Assembly: GCA_036403235.1 (NCBI GenBank) | Contig: DASWRI010000083.1 | Span: 1 to 64,000, forward strand | Source: JBGTFE01 sp036403235 | GTDB taxonomy: Bacteria > Acidobacteriota > Blastocatellia > Pyrinomonadales > Pyrinomonadaceae | Direction of reading: 5' to 3' | DNA length: 64,000 nucleotides | Shown: piece by piece, positions 15,147 to 23,124 of the stretch | Layout of the letters: the number at the start of each line of letters is the position of its first letter | Position numbering within the stretch: the first letter of the stretch is position 1 | The notes under the pieces: generated by a model | The model's database searches: none | Told to the model about the DNA's origin: nothing | What the model saw: only the letters and a program-made list of their open reading frames with translations | Translations under genes and position numbers: made by a program

Positions 15147-17162
15147 TTAATCTGCTTTTAAAGTTTCTTTCAGCTCGATTCGGCCGGAAGCATTTTTAGC
15201 GGCGACGATTTTGAGCGGGATTTCCCATTCGAGCGTTTTTATCAGGCAGACGCCGGTGTTGTCTTCGCGGCAGTAATAGACGGTTAGTTTTGCTTTCATC
15301 ACGCTTGCGCCTTTTTTGGCGGCTCGAAAAGGAATCGTCAGCGGAACGCTTTTGTATTTTCCGGCCGCGCTCGCTATCTCTATTTTGCTCGCCTTCCCGA
15401 CAGTGATTTCATAACGATTCGGCGCGTTTTGGTTCAAATGATAGCCTTCGGGAAATTTTAAATCGAAAACCAGAGAGCTTGCGGCTTGCGCATTTACTTC
15501 CTGCGCCGGAAATTTTATGACCGAAAGATTCGGCGAAAAGGTTTCAGTCTCAACCTTTGCAGGCGGCGTCAGACCTTCGATTTTGAGCGTCGAAACCGTC
15601 TTCGTTTTCAAATCGACGACGCGAATCGCGTGATTGTTCGTGTCGGCGACGTAAAGCTTTCCGCCGGCCACGCTCAAACCCGCAGGCTCGTAAAATGTCG
15701 GCGTTTTTCCGTCCGTCTGGCCTGATTTGCCGCTGCCGAGAAATGTTTTCACGGTTTGCTTGGACGGGTCGAGAATTTTGATTTTGTGATTGTATGTGTC
15801 GGCGACAAAAACGCTCCCGTTGTAAAAAGCGACGCCGAGCGGATGCTGGAGACGCGCTTCCGTGCCCTCGCCGTCCTCATCGCCGAAAATAAACAAATCG
15901 CCGCCGACCAGCGTTTCGACCGACTGCTTTCGCAAATCAATTTCGCGGATAATATTCGATTCGGCGTCGGCGACAAACAGATTTTTGCCGTCAAACGCGA
16001 TGCCCGAAGGCTGCGCGAAGGACGACGCGCTCAGACCGCCGTCGAGACGCGCTTCCGCGCCCGTTCCGGCAAACGGCTGAACGGTCTGCTTTTCAAAATC
16101 GAGCTCCCAGATTTGATGCGTTCCGGCCATCGCGATATAAAGCGAATTCCCCGTTTTGACCAAATCCCAGGGCGAATTAAGCTCGGCCGTTTTCAGGCTG
16201 CCGCCGGTCGCGCGCCATTCGGCCTGTTTGCCGTTTCCGGCAATGGTTTCGACAGTTTTTTTCTGCAAATCGACGCGCCGAATCGCGTGATTTTCCGTGT
16301 CGGCGACGTAAAGCATCTCGCCGTCGAGCGCCAATCCCTGCGGATGATAAAAGCTCGCGTCGGCGTAACCGCCGTCGGCGAGCGCCGTTTTGCCGCTGCC
16401 GATTGTGTCGAGCAGTTTGCCGTTTAAGTCGGTAACGACGATGCGGTTGTGGTTTGAATCCGAGATAAAAAGCCGATTCGATTTGGCATCGGCCAAAACT
16501 TTGCCGGGAAAAGCGAGCGGCAAATCGCCTACCTTTGCTTTTTCGAGCGTGAATTTGAGCGGCTGCTCGCGCAGAACGCCTTTGCGACGGAAATCTTCGA
16601 CGGTTTGCGCAATCTGCGCTTCGATTTCGGCGGCCTGCCCTTCGCCGAACCAGCGCTGGACGATGTAGCCTTCCGGGTCAATCAAAACGAGCCCGGGATA
16701 GGCGATGATGCCGTAGGCGTTCCAGATTTTAAAATCGGCGTCGTTGACGACCGGATGCTCGATGCCGTAGCGCAAAATTATCTTCCGGATATTTTCCGTC
16801 TCGCTCTCGTTGTCGAATTTCGCCGAATGAACGCCGATAATGACGAGCTGGTTCGGATATTTTTCTTCTAATTTCTTTAAATCGGGAATGATGTGAATAC
16901 AGTTGATGCAGCCGTAAGTCCAGAAATCGAGCAGCACGACTTTGCCTTTGAGCGCGGCGAGCGAAAGCGGTTTTTCAGTATTCAGCCAGCCTTTTCCGCC
17001 GGCGAGCTCGGCGGCGCGAATCTTTGTCTGCGCTAAAGTCGTCTTTAATCCAAACGTAGATAAAAACAGGATGGACAGAATAAACAGGATATTTATTTTT
17101 AGTAAAAATCGAGTCTGATTGCTTGAAAACAACTTAATATTTACCGAATTAATCCTGTCCAT
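15147..17162 (-). CDS. Exported thioredoxin-like protein with NHL repeats (NHLRC2-like) and DsbD-N-like tail
   Basis: 671 residues. The hydrophobic N-terminus (about 20-45) is an export signal. Residues 48-190 are a thioredoxin-like domain with active site C85-I-N-C88 in WTYGCINC, and a cis-Pro region AYPGLVLIDPEG. Residues 210-535 hold about six NHL repeats forming a propeller (HPQGLALDGEMLYVADTENHAIRRVD and variants in pieces). Residues 545-660 resemble the DsbD N-terminal domain, with a Cys pair in YYCREDNTGVCLI. The role is probably extracytoplasmic thiol redox. The start ATG and the hydrophobic core are both encoded by arms of a repeat (17,062-17,176). The YggX-like gene lies 24 bp upstream. 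Confidence 0.9.
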   Translation of the reverse strand: MDRINSVNIKLFSSNQTRFLLKINILFILSILFLSTFGLKTTLAQTKIRAAELAGGKGWLNTEKPLSLAALKGKVVLLDFWTYGCINCIHIIPDLKKLEEKYPNQLVIIGVHSAKFDNESETENIRKIILRYGIEHPVVNDADFKIWNAYGIIAYPGLVLIDPEGYIVQRWFGEGQAAEIEAQIAQTVEDFRRKGVLREQPLKFTLEKAKVGDLPLAFPGKVLADAKSNRLFISDSNHNRIVVTDLNGKLLDTIGSGKTALADGGYADASFYHPQGLALDGEMLYVADTENHAIRRVDLQKKTVETIAGNGKQAEWRATGGSLKTAELNSPWDLVKTGNSLYIAMAGTHQIWELDFEKQTVQPFAGTGAEARLDGGLSASSFAQPSGIAFDGKNLFVADAESNIIREIDLRKQSVETLVGGDLFIFGDEDGEGTEARLQHPLGVAFYNGSVFVADTYNHKIKILDPSKQTVKTFLGSGKSGQTDGKTPTFYEPAGLSVAGGKLYVADTNNHAIRVVDLKTKTVSTLKIEGLTPPAKVETETFSPNLSVIKFPAQEVNAQAASSLVFDLKFPEGYHLNQNAPNRYEITVGKASKIEIASAAGKYKSVPLTIPFRAAKKGASVMKAKLTVYYCREDNTGVCLIKTLEWEIPLKIVAAKNASGRIELKETLKAD

Positions 17163-17176
17163 TCTGTTTGAATTTC
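17062..17176. repeat. ATCCTGTCC-family inverted repeat overlapping a signal-peptide coding region
   Basis: The left arm 17,062-17,096 (AAAAACAGGATGGACAGAAT then AAACAGGATATT) pairs with the right arm 17,146-17,176 (AATCCTGTCCATTCTGTTTG). The word ATCCTGTCY with a 9-bp period also forms the inner part of the CAGAG elements at 50,111 and 61,310, so the families are modular. Confidence 0.8.
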
Positions 17177-17186
17177 CTTTATAAAA

Positions 17187-17483
17187 TTACCATTTGACCG
17201 TGCCTTCTTTGGATTCGTCAATCGAGGCGATTTGGATTCCTTCGTCGTAAAAGAAAATCTTCATCTGGTCGAACAGAAATTCGTGCGAATCGGGATTTGA
17301 AACGTCGAGACCGAAATGATTGATAAGCTGTTTTTGCTTTTGCAGCCATTCCGCCCAGCAGTCCTTGCAGATTTCCGTGCCGATTTTCTGTCCTAATTCG
17401 GTCGGAAAAGGCGCAAAACCGAGCGGCTCGTTTTTCTGCCCGCAGCGCGCGCATTTAAATTTATCACTTGAAAATAAAGCCAT
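17187..17483 (-). CDS. YggX-like Fe(II)-trafficking family protein with an added Cys4 zinc-ribbon pattern
   Basis: 98 residues. The family core is clear: PFPTELGQKIGTEICKDCWAEWL in pieces, QKQLINHFGLDVSNPDSHEFL, DQMKIFFY. Known YggX proteins of about 90 residues protect Fe-S clusters and carry a single N-terminal Cys. Here there are two CxxC pairs, CARCG at the N-terminus and CKDC before the Trp, which would suit a zinc ribbon or bound iron. It is cytoplasmic, as no signal is seen. It is the first gene of a two-gene unit with the thioredoxin-NHL gene, suggesting an oxidative-stress role. Confidence 0.8.
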   Translation of the reverse strand: MALFSSDKFKCARCGQKNEPLGFAPFPTELGQKIGTEICKDCWAEWLQKQKQLINHFGLDVSNPDSHEFLFDQMKIFFYDEGIQIASIDESKEGTVKW

Positions 17484-17798
17484 AATTTTAGAAAACTCCT
17501 TTCGGAAATTTTATCATATAGAATTAATACGCTAATCCAAAAACCGCGAAAACTTCCGATTCGGAGCGTAAACGCCCACATTCAGCGCCGAAATCGTAAA
17601 ATCAAAGCGGAATTTTTCGATTCGGAACGGAAAGACTCAAAATCACGGCGGAATTTTTAGATTCAGAGCGGCAGACCGAGATTCAGAGCGGAATTTTTCG
17701 ATTCAAGGCGGAATTTTCGCATTCAGCGTGGAATTTTCAGATTCAATACAAAATCTTTTGCGTGAAACGTTTTTTGCCTTTTACTTTTTACTTTTGCC
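17484..17798. other. Intergenic region with a 20-bp minisatellite
   Basis: 315 bp without a gene. It contains the tandem array at 17,566-17,747 and, at 17,770-17,802, a run of the word TTTTACT (family also seen at 63,747-63,772). The array occupies most of the space between the peroxiredoxin 3' end and the YggX-like promoter. Confidence 0.75.
17566..17747. repeat. Tandem array of nine about 20-bp units
   Basis: Units start at 17,566, 17,587, 17,607, 17,627, 17,648, 17,668, 17,688, 17,708 and 17,728. Seven are 20 bp and two 21 bp. The consensus is GCGGAATTTTTCGATTCAGA. The ends (GCGGAA and ATTCA) are conserved and the middle varies. There are no spacers, so it is not a CRISPR array. Confidence 0.85.
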
Positions 17799-18254
17799 TT
17801 AATTTTTCTCCGCCTGCCGAATCGCGTCCAGCACTTCGTCGTCCTTCGGGCGAAATAAACTGATGGTCTGAACTTTGTGATAAGCGATTTTTCCGGTCTT
17901 ATCAATCACGACGACGCCGCGTGCCGCGCGTCCGGGAAGCCACGATTTGACGTCGTAATCCTTGACGACTTCGCCGGTTTCGTCCGAAAGAAGCTTTAAG
18001 GTCAAGCTGTATTTATCGGCGAAACTCTTATGAGATTTGACCGAATCCATCGAAATTCCGACGACTTCCGCGCCCGTCGCCTGATACTGCGACCAATTAT
18101 CGCGAACCGAGCAAAGCTGCTTCGTGCAGACCGGCGTATCGTCGCCCGGATAAAAAAGCAGAACAATCGTTTTGCCGAGATGCTCGTGCAGACTCCAGCG
18201 GTCGCCGTCCAAATCCTTCAACGTAAAATCCGGTGCTTTATCGCCAATTTTCAT
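17799..18254 (-). CDS. bcp: Peroxiredoxin, Bcp/PrxQ type
   Basis: 151 residues from ATG 18,254 (MKIGDKAPDFTL). The upstream nine-codon extension to 18,281 runs into a repeat and is doubtful. Peroxidatic Cys43 lies in DDTPVCTKQLC, with resolving Cys48 five residues later as in PrxQ-type enzymes, and the conserved Arg is in the C-terminal half. It reduces hydrogen and organic peroxides using thioredoxin. VVGISMDSVKSHKSFADKY is the usual family segment. It sits among thioredoxin and iron-handling genes, fitting a stress cluster. Confidence 0.93.
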   Translation of the reverse strand: MKIGDKAPDFTLKDLDGDRWSLHEHLGKTIVLLFYPGDDTPVCTKQLCSVRDNWSQYQATGAEVVGISMDSVKSHKSFADKYSLTLKLLSDETGEVVKDYDVKSWLPGRAARGVVVIDKTGKIAYHKVQTISLFRPKDDEVLDAIRQAEKN

Positions 18255-18263
18255 AATTTTAAC

Positions 18264-18300
18264 GACCTTTGATTTTCTCAAAAATCAAAAATCAAAGGTC
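18264..18300. repeat. Inverted repeat with AAAATC words upstream of the peroxiredoxin gene
   Basis: GACCTTTGATTTT (18,264-18,276) and AAAATCAAAGGTC (18,288-18,300) form a 13-bp perfect stem. The 16-mer at 18,285-18,300 recurs exactly inside the M16 peptidase gene at 44,635-44,650. Confidence 0.8.
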
Positions 18301-18312
18301 TAAGCTCCAAAA

Positions 18313-19332
18313 TCAAATCTCCAACACAAAATCTCGAATATCCTTAAAAGGCTTTTTCGCGTCCGTAAAATCCGGCCGGTAATAATGCGACGCCGATTCA
18401 TATTCCTGCATAAAGCCTTCTTCAAAGTCTAAATCTTCGAGCAATGCGACGGCTTCGAACCATTCGCGCTCGGAGATGCGGCGCGATAATAAAATATATC
18501 GCTCGTCGGTCGCGGCTTTGTTCGTCGCGTAATACTGCGCCATCAGCGAAATCGCGACTTTTGGACTTAATTCGTTTTTTATCCAATTCAGATTCATTTC
18601 GATTCCCGCCAAATCGTTCGGCAGAACCAAAAGACGAATCACCAGACCGCGTTTTAATAATTCGTTTTCGTCAAAAACGAGCGCGTCGCCCGTCTGCCGA
18701 AACATTTCTTTTATCGCCGCGCGCGCGTGTTTGGCATAATCGCGCACTTTTGAATATTGAAAACCGGCGTCCGAATCGGCGTATTTCAAATCGGGCAGGT
18801 AAACATCGACGATTCCGTCGAGCAATTTTAAGACTTCGACCGAATCATACGCGTTTGTGTTGTAGACAATCGGCAGGCGCAGACCGTTTTCCGCCGCGAT
18901 TAAAATCGCCCGCGCCATCTGCGGCGCGAAGTGCGTCGGCGAAACAAAACCGATATTGTGACAGCCTTTGGCCTGCAGCTCGAGCATCATTTCGGCCAGT
19001 CTTTCGTGCGTGATTTCGTTTTTTTTCTGTTCGCGCCACGTTTGCGAGATTTGATAATTCTGGCAGTAGACGCAACGCAAATTACAGTTGCCGAAAAAGA
19101 TGTTGCCCGCGCCGCGAGTTCCCGAAAGCGCCGGTTCTTCGCCGAAATGCGCCGTGTAGCTCGAAACAATCGGAAGCCTGCCCGAATAGCAGGCGGCGAT
19201 TTCGTCGCGCAGGCGATTGTTGCCGCAGTCTTTCGGGCAGACGGTGCAGCTTTCGAGCAGTTTTTCGAGCCGCTCGACTCTTTTTTTAAGCTCGCCCGCG
19301 CGGTAAAGCTCTAAAAATTTCGGTTCAACCAT
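18313..19332 (-). CDS. Radical SAM protein of the PflA-like (COG1313) group
   Basis: 339 residues. An N-terminal cysteine cluster (CTVCPKDCGNNR, residues 29-40) precedes the AdoMet-binding iron-sulfur motif C83-x3-C87-x2-C90 in GNCNLRCVYCQN, then NIGFVSPTHFAPQMARAI, IVYNTNAYDSVE and IVDVYLPDLKYAD. These are typical of the putative pyruvate-formate-lyase-activating-like enzymes whose substrate is unknown. It is cytoplasmic. The peroxiredoxin gene follows on the same strand, separated by the repeat at 18,264-18,300. Confidence 0.88.
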   Translation of the reverse strand: MVEPKFLELYRAGELKKRVERLEKLLESCTVCPKDCGNNRLRDEIAACYSGRLPIVSSYTAHFGEEPALSGTRGAGNIFFGNCNLRCVYCQNYQISQTWREQKKNEITHERLAEMMLELQAKGCHNIGFVSPTHFAPQMARAILIAAENGLRLPIVYNTNAYDSVEVLKLLDGIVDVYLPDLKYADSDAGFQYSKVRDYAKHARAAIKEMFRQTGDALVFDENELLKRGLVIRLLVLPNDLAGIEMNLNWIKNELSPKVAISLMAQYYATNKAATDERYILLSRRISEREWFEAVALLEDLDFEEGFMQEYESASHYYRPDFTDAKKPFKDIRDFVLEI

Positions 19333-19398
19333 ATAAAATGTCTCGACGGCGCAAATCTATCTTCATTTCGTAAAAACAATCGGCCTCGCTTTTTTATT

Positions 19399-19989
19399 TT
19401 AATTATCTTCTTTTATTCGCTCGATATTTTCGTCGATATTTTTTGCGTAGCGGCTGATTATCTCGCGCGGCACGACCGTTTTGGCGAGCGACCACGTAAA
19501 ATCCATCTCGACGTTGACCGTCGCCGTCGCCATGCGCGTTTCGCGCAGCATCAGAACGCTTCCGTAAAACAGAAAAAATATGCCGATAATGCCGACCGGA
19601 ATCGGCGACCAGCGGGCGATATTAAAAATTCCGGCGACGGCAATCGTGACGCTCGTCAAAACAAAACACCCCAATCCGTAATAAAACGCTCCCATCGCAC
19701 GCTGCAAAATTCTCGAGCGCGTCGTTACTTTATCGAGCAAATTGACGACCGTATCGAGACGCTTTTCGTAGAGCGGGATGTTTTTCTTTTCCTCTATCAT
19801 GATTAAATCGCTCAGGCGCTGCTCGAGCTCGCGCACGCGGTCGACGACGCGACCGAGCCGGGTCGAAGTCGAAAGCACGAGCGAGCCGGTTGCGGAAATC
19901 AAAAGCGCGGGCGTAATCATCGCCGTCAAAAATTCGATGGTCGAATTTAAAACGTTCGGATTGACGTTTATTAAATCGCCGGAAGCCAT
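19399..19989 (-). CDS. DUF2721 membrane protein
   Basis: 196 residues. The N-terminal part, FLTAMITPALLISATGSLVLSTSTRLGRVVDRVREL in pieces, is the DUF2721 signature, with a membrane helix followed by a conserved basic segment. Two more helices follow at about 90-115 and 122-145. The function is unknown in all lineages. An inverted repeat lies directly upstream of the start codon (19,997-20,096), leaving little room for a promoter outside it. Confidence 0.85.
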   Translation of the reverse strand: MASGDLINVNPNVLNSTIEFLTAMITPALLISATGSLVLSTSTRLGRVVDRVRELEQRLSDLIMIEEKKNIPLYEKRLDTVVNLLDKVTTRSRILQRAMGAFYYGLGCFVLTSVTIAVAGIFNIARWSPIPVGIIGIFFLFYGSVLMLRETRMATATVNVEMDFTWSLAKTVVPREIISRYAKNIDENIERIKEDN

Positions 19990-19996
19990 AAAAGGA

Positions 19997-20096
19997 TTTT
20001 AACGCAAAGACGCAGAGACGCGAAGACGCAAAGTAAAATATGTAATCGGCATTAAAAATCTTTGCGTCCTTGCGCCTTTGCGTCTTCGCGTTAAAA
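19997..20096. repeat. GACGCAAA-family inverted repeat between divergent genes
   Basis: The left arm 19,997-20,033 and right arm 20,060-20,096 are built from the 8-bp word GACGCAAA (TTTGCGTC on the right), with a short 26-bp spacer. An in-frame upstream start for the esterase (20,070) falls inside it and would add MRLCVFALK, which I reject. Confidence 0.85.
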
Positions 20097-20105
20097 ATAA
20101 ATGTT

Positions 20106-21104
20106 ATGAACAAAGCGCAAGGCTCGATAAAAATTCTCCGGCACGAAAGCGAAATTTTGCAAAACAACCCGCTCGGCGACAAATCCGTACGCGATTTATA
20201 CGTTTATCTTCCGCCGAATTATGAAGAATCAAACGAACATTTTCCGGTCGTTTACTGTCTGACCGGATTTACCGGACGCGGAAAAATGTTTCTCAACGAC
20301 AGCGCGTTTTCGCCGAATCTGGCGGAAAGAATGGATAAATTGATTGCCGAAAACAAAATCAGGCCGATGATTGCCGTCATGCCCGACTGCTTTACGTATT
20401 ACGGCGGCTCGCAGTATATAAATTCTCCGGCGACGGGCGATTACGAAGATTATTTAACGGGAGAAATCGTCGAATTTGTCGACGAAAATTTTCGCACTAA
20501 AACGGATAAAGACGCGCGTGCCGTGATGGGAAAATCTTCGGGCGGCTACGGCGCTTTGATAATGGCGATGCGCCACGCAGACGTTTTCGGCCTCGCCTGC
20601 TCGACGAGCGGCGACGCGTATTTCGAGCATTGTTATCTGCCCGACATCGCCAAAGCTTTCCGCGTGATAAAAGGCGACGCGAAAAAATTAATCGAAAAAT
20701 TCTGGACGGAAGACGAGAAAAAAGGCAAGGACGATTTTTCCGGCCTCAACATCATCGGAATGAGCTCGTGTTACTCGCCGAATCCCGCGTCCGAACTCGG
20801 TTTCGATTTGCCGTTCGACGCGGAAACGGGCGAGATTCTCGAAGACGTCTGGACGCGCTGGCTCGCGCACGACCCCGTCCGGCTTGTGGAAAAATCTGTG
20901 GAAAATTTGAAATCCTTAAAACTGCTTTACATCGACGCCGGAACGCGCGACGAATTCGCACTGGATTTGGGCGCGCGGATTTTGTCGAAAAAACTAAAAG
21001 ATTTTGACATTCCGCACATTTACGAAGAATTCGACGACGGCCATTTTAATATTTCGTATCGCAACGCGCGTTCTCTCGAATTGATTTCCGCGCATTTCGG
21101 ATAA
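20106..21104 (+). CDS. Putative esterase (alpha/beta hydrolase, esterase D/Fes-like)
   Basis: 332 residues from ATG 20,106. The fold order is clear: SVRDLYVYLPPNYEES, FPVVYCLTGFTGRG, MIAVMPDCFTYYGGSQYIN, and the nucleophile elbow GKSSGGYGALI, then DDGHFNISYR with the likely catalytic His near the C-terminus. Members hydrolyse carboxylic esters, for example siderophore or formylglutathione esters. The substrate here is unknown. There is no signal peptide. A kinase gene follows 50 bp downstream on the same strand. Confidence 0.88.
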   Translation: MNKAQGSIKILRHESEILQNNPLGDKSVRDLYVYLPPNYEESNEHFPVVYCLTGFTGRGKMFLNDSAFSPNLAERMDKLIAENKIRPMIAVMPDCFTYYGGSQYINSPATGDYEDYLTGEIVEFVDENFRTKTDKDARAVMGKSSGGYGALIMAMRHADVFGLACSTSGDAYFEHCYLPDIAKAFRVIKGDAKKLIEKFWTEDEKKGKDDFSGLNIIGMSSCYSPNPASELGFDLPFDAETGEILEDVWTRWLAHDPVRLVEKSVENLKSLKLLYIDAGTRDEFALDLGARILSKKLKDFDIPHIYEEFDDGHFNISYRNARSLELISAHFG

Positions 21105-21154
21105 ATCTTGCGAACAACTTCTTTCGCTTCGGATATAATCAAAACAGAGCAGAT

Positions 21155-22624
21155 ATGTTTCGCGCCACAAAAAAACTCGGTCAGTACACGCTTGTCAAAA
21201 AACTCGCCAAAGGCGGCTTCGGCGAAGTCTGGCTGGCGGAAAAGCAGTCGCCGCTGGTAACGAAAAAAGTGGCGATAAAACTGCCGCACGACGAGCAGGT
21301 CGATTTCGAGACAATCAAGCGCGAAGCGCAGCTCTGGGAAGAAGCGAGCGGTCATCCGAACGTTCTGCCGCTCATCGACGCCGATGTTTACGAAGGCCAG
21401 GTCGTCATCGTCAGCGAATACATCGAGGACGGCTCGCTGGCCGATAAATTAAAAAAGGAAGGCTCGCTTCCCGTTCGTCAGGCGGTCGAGATTGCCATCG
21501 GCATCTTAAACGGTCTCGAATATCTTCATTCAAAAAACATCGTTCACCGCGACATCAAACCGGCTAATATTCTGCTTCAGGGCGATACGCCGCGGCTGGC
21601 CGATTTCGGCATCTCGCGCGCTTTGCAGGTGACGTCGGTCAGCTCGAAAATCGTCGGTACGGAAAGCTATATGTCGCCCGAATCGTTTGAGGGCGTGCGC
21701 TCAATGCAGACGGACATCTGGTCGGTCGGCATCGTTTTGTATAAAACTTTGTCCGGCTTTCTGCCCTTTATGGGGACGGCTCCGGCCGAGACGATGTATT
21801 CGATTTTGACGCGCGAGCCCGAGCCTTTGCCCGACGAAATTCCGCCGCGTCTGCGCGAAATCGTTTTCAAGGCCCTCGAAAAAGACCGGAACTTGAACGG
21901 AAATCCGCCGCGCCGTTACCAGAGTGCCGCCGAGATGCGCGAAGATTTGCGTAATTTTCTGGATAATTTTTCCGAAACGGCCGCGCCGTCGGCAAACGAG
22001 ACTTTCGAGCTTTTACCGGCTGACGCCGAAGAATCGCGCGCAACTCGTTATAAAATGCGGATTCCGCTCAAAAAGAGCGATTCTTGGCAGCGCGTCGGGC
22101 AACTAAAGAATTCGCCGAAAGCCGTCCTTTTTCTCGTTTTGGGATTGAGCGGCGTTATCGCCCTGATGTTCGTTTATCTTTTCGGCCGGTCGTCCCTGAC
22201 CGATTCGCGCGCGTCCGAAGCTTCCGCCGTCGAGCAGACCAGCGCCAATTCCGCCGTCGACGAAAAGGCCGTCAATGCTTCAAAAGAATTCTACCGAGAG
22301 GGCGATAAATTTTACAGCCAGAGAAATTATAAAAAAGCGATAGAAGCCTACACCAGAGGAATCGAGCTTAACCCGAACGATTCTGGTCTTTACAACAATC
22401 GCGGAATCGCGTATCACATCATGCGCGAATTTGAAAAGGCAATCGCCGACTACACAAAGGCCGCCGAGCTGAATCCGAATCATTTTTCCGCCTACAACAA
22501 TCGCGGGCTGGTCTATCAGGAAATGGGAAACAAAGAGCAGGCCGTCGCCGACTTTCGCAAAGCGCTCGAACTCGACCCCGAAAACAAACTGGCGAAAGAT
22601 AATCTGGAAAAGATTCTCAAATAA
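21155..22624 (+). CDS. Transmembrane Ser/Thr protein kinase with C-terminal TPR repeats
   Basis: 489 residues. Residues 8-270 are a Hanks-type kinase: Gly-rich loop AKGGFGEVWLAE, VAIKL, catalytic HRDIKPANIL, DFGISRAL and an activation loop ending GTESYMSPE. One membrane helix lies at about 320-340 (AVLFLVLGLSGVIALMFVYLF). Residues 370-489 are three TPR units outside the membrane by prediction (KAIEAYTRGIELNPND, KAIADYTKAAELNPNH, QAVADFRKALELDPEN). A TATAAT at 21,134-21,139 lies 15 bp before the ATG, so the leader is very short. Targets are unknown. Confidence 0.93.
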   Translation: MFRATKKLGQYTLVKKLAKGGFGEVWLAEKQSPLVTKKVAIKLPHDEQVDFETIKREAQLWEEASGHPNVLPLIDADVYEGQVVIVSEYIEDGSLADKLKKEGSLPVRQAVEIAIGILNGLEYLHSKNIVHRDIKPANILLQGDTPRLADFGISRALQVTSVSSKIVGTESYMSPESFEGVRSMQTDIWSVGIVLYKTLSGFLPFMGTAPAETMYSILTREPEPLPDEIPPRLREIVFKALEKDRNLNGNPPRRYQSAAEMREDLRNFLDNFSETAAPSANETFELLPADAEESRATRYKMRIPLKKSDSWQRVGQLKNSPKAVLFLVLGLSGVIALMFVYLFGRSSLTDSRASEASAVEQTSANSAVDEKAVNASKEFYREGDKFYSQRNYKKAIEAYTRGIELNPNDSGLYNNRGIAYHIMREFEKAIADYTKAAELNPNHFSAYNNRGLVYQEMGNKEQAVADFRKALELDPENKLAKDNLEKILK

Positions 22625-22625
22625 T

Positions 22626-22693
22626 GAAAGACGGAAAATGGATAATTGAAAATATTTTTTCTTTCACTTTCAATTATCCATTTTCCTTTTTCT
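22626..22693. repeat. Inverted repeat between convergent genes, overlapping a C-terminus
   Basis: GGAAAATGGATAATTGAAAA (left) faces TTTCAATTATCCATTTTCC (right), spacer about 17 bp. The right arm encodes the last residues (KRKMDN and stop) of the 22,670-23,020 gene. Confidence 0.85.
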
Positions 22694-23020
22694 GGTTTTC
22701 TCAACTTCCGCGCTCATTCTGCCGGTCAGCATAAACCACATCATTTTGTAATCTGAGATGAACGACCAGAGCGGATATTTGAAGGTTGCGGGCTTATTGT
22801 GTTCGACGAAAAAATGCGAAATCCAGGCAAAAGCGTAGCCGGTGACGAGACACAGCGGAAAATAATACCAGGTGCCGCGCGCGACGAACCAGACGAGCAG
22901 CAGAATTCCGAGACTCGTCCCGACAAAATGCAGAATTCGGGTTAAGGGCCGGCTGTGTTCCTGCACGTAAAAGTCCCAGAATTTCGCGTAATTTTCGATT
23001 CTCGCCTCACTCGTCGCCAT
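22670..23020 (-). CDS. DUF962/Mpo1-like membrane protein
   Basis: 116 residues. NYAKFWDFYVQEHSRPLTRILHFVGT at the N-terminus and GYAFAWISHFFVEHNKPATFKYPLWSFISD in the second half (quoted in pieces in the family as HP-x-N-x-x-x-H and H-x-x-EHN-P-A) match DUF962. Two to three membrane helices. The yeast relative Mpo1 is an iron-dependent dioxygenase of fatty-acid alpha-oxidation with essential histidines, and His at 21, 31, 71 and 76 are retained. Function in bacteria is inferred only. The tail KRKMDN is repeat-derived. Confidence 0.85.
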   Translation of the reverse strand: MATSEARIENYAKFWDFYVQEHSRPLTRILHFVGTSLGILLLVWFVARGTWYYFPLCLVTGYAFAWISHFFVEHNKPATFKYPLWSFISDYKMMWFMLTGRMSAEVEKTRKRKMDN

Positions 23021-23124
23021 AAATTTTCACCTCACAGCCGAAATTAAAATAACCGGCGCAAATAATCCGACGACGCCGGAAACAGCAACGACGATAAAAC
23101 CGCCGCGATTTTCATCGTCAAGCT

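Noticed and set aside
17566..17747. Possible CRISPR array
   Set aside because: Units follow each other without spacers, unit length is 20-21 bp, and no cas gene is present.
20070..20105. Upstream start for the esterase (adds MRLCVFALKINV)
   Set aside because: The extra residues are the repeat arm TTTGCGTCTTCGCG translated; ATG 20,106 gives a normal esterase N-terminus.
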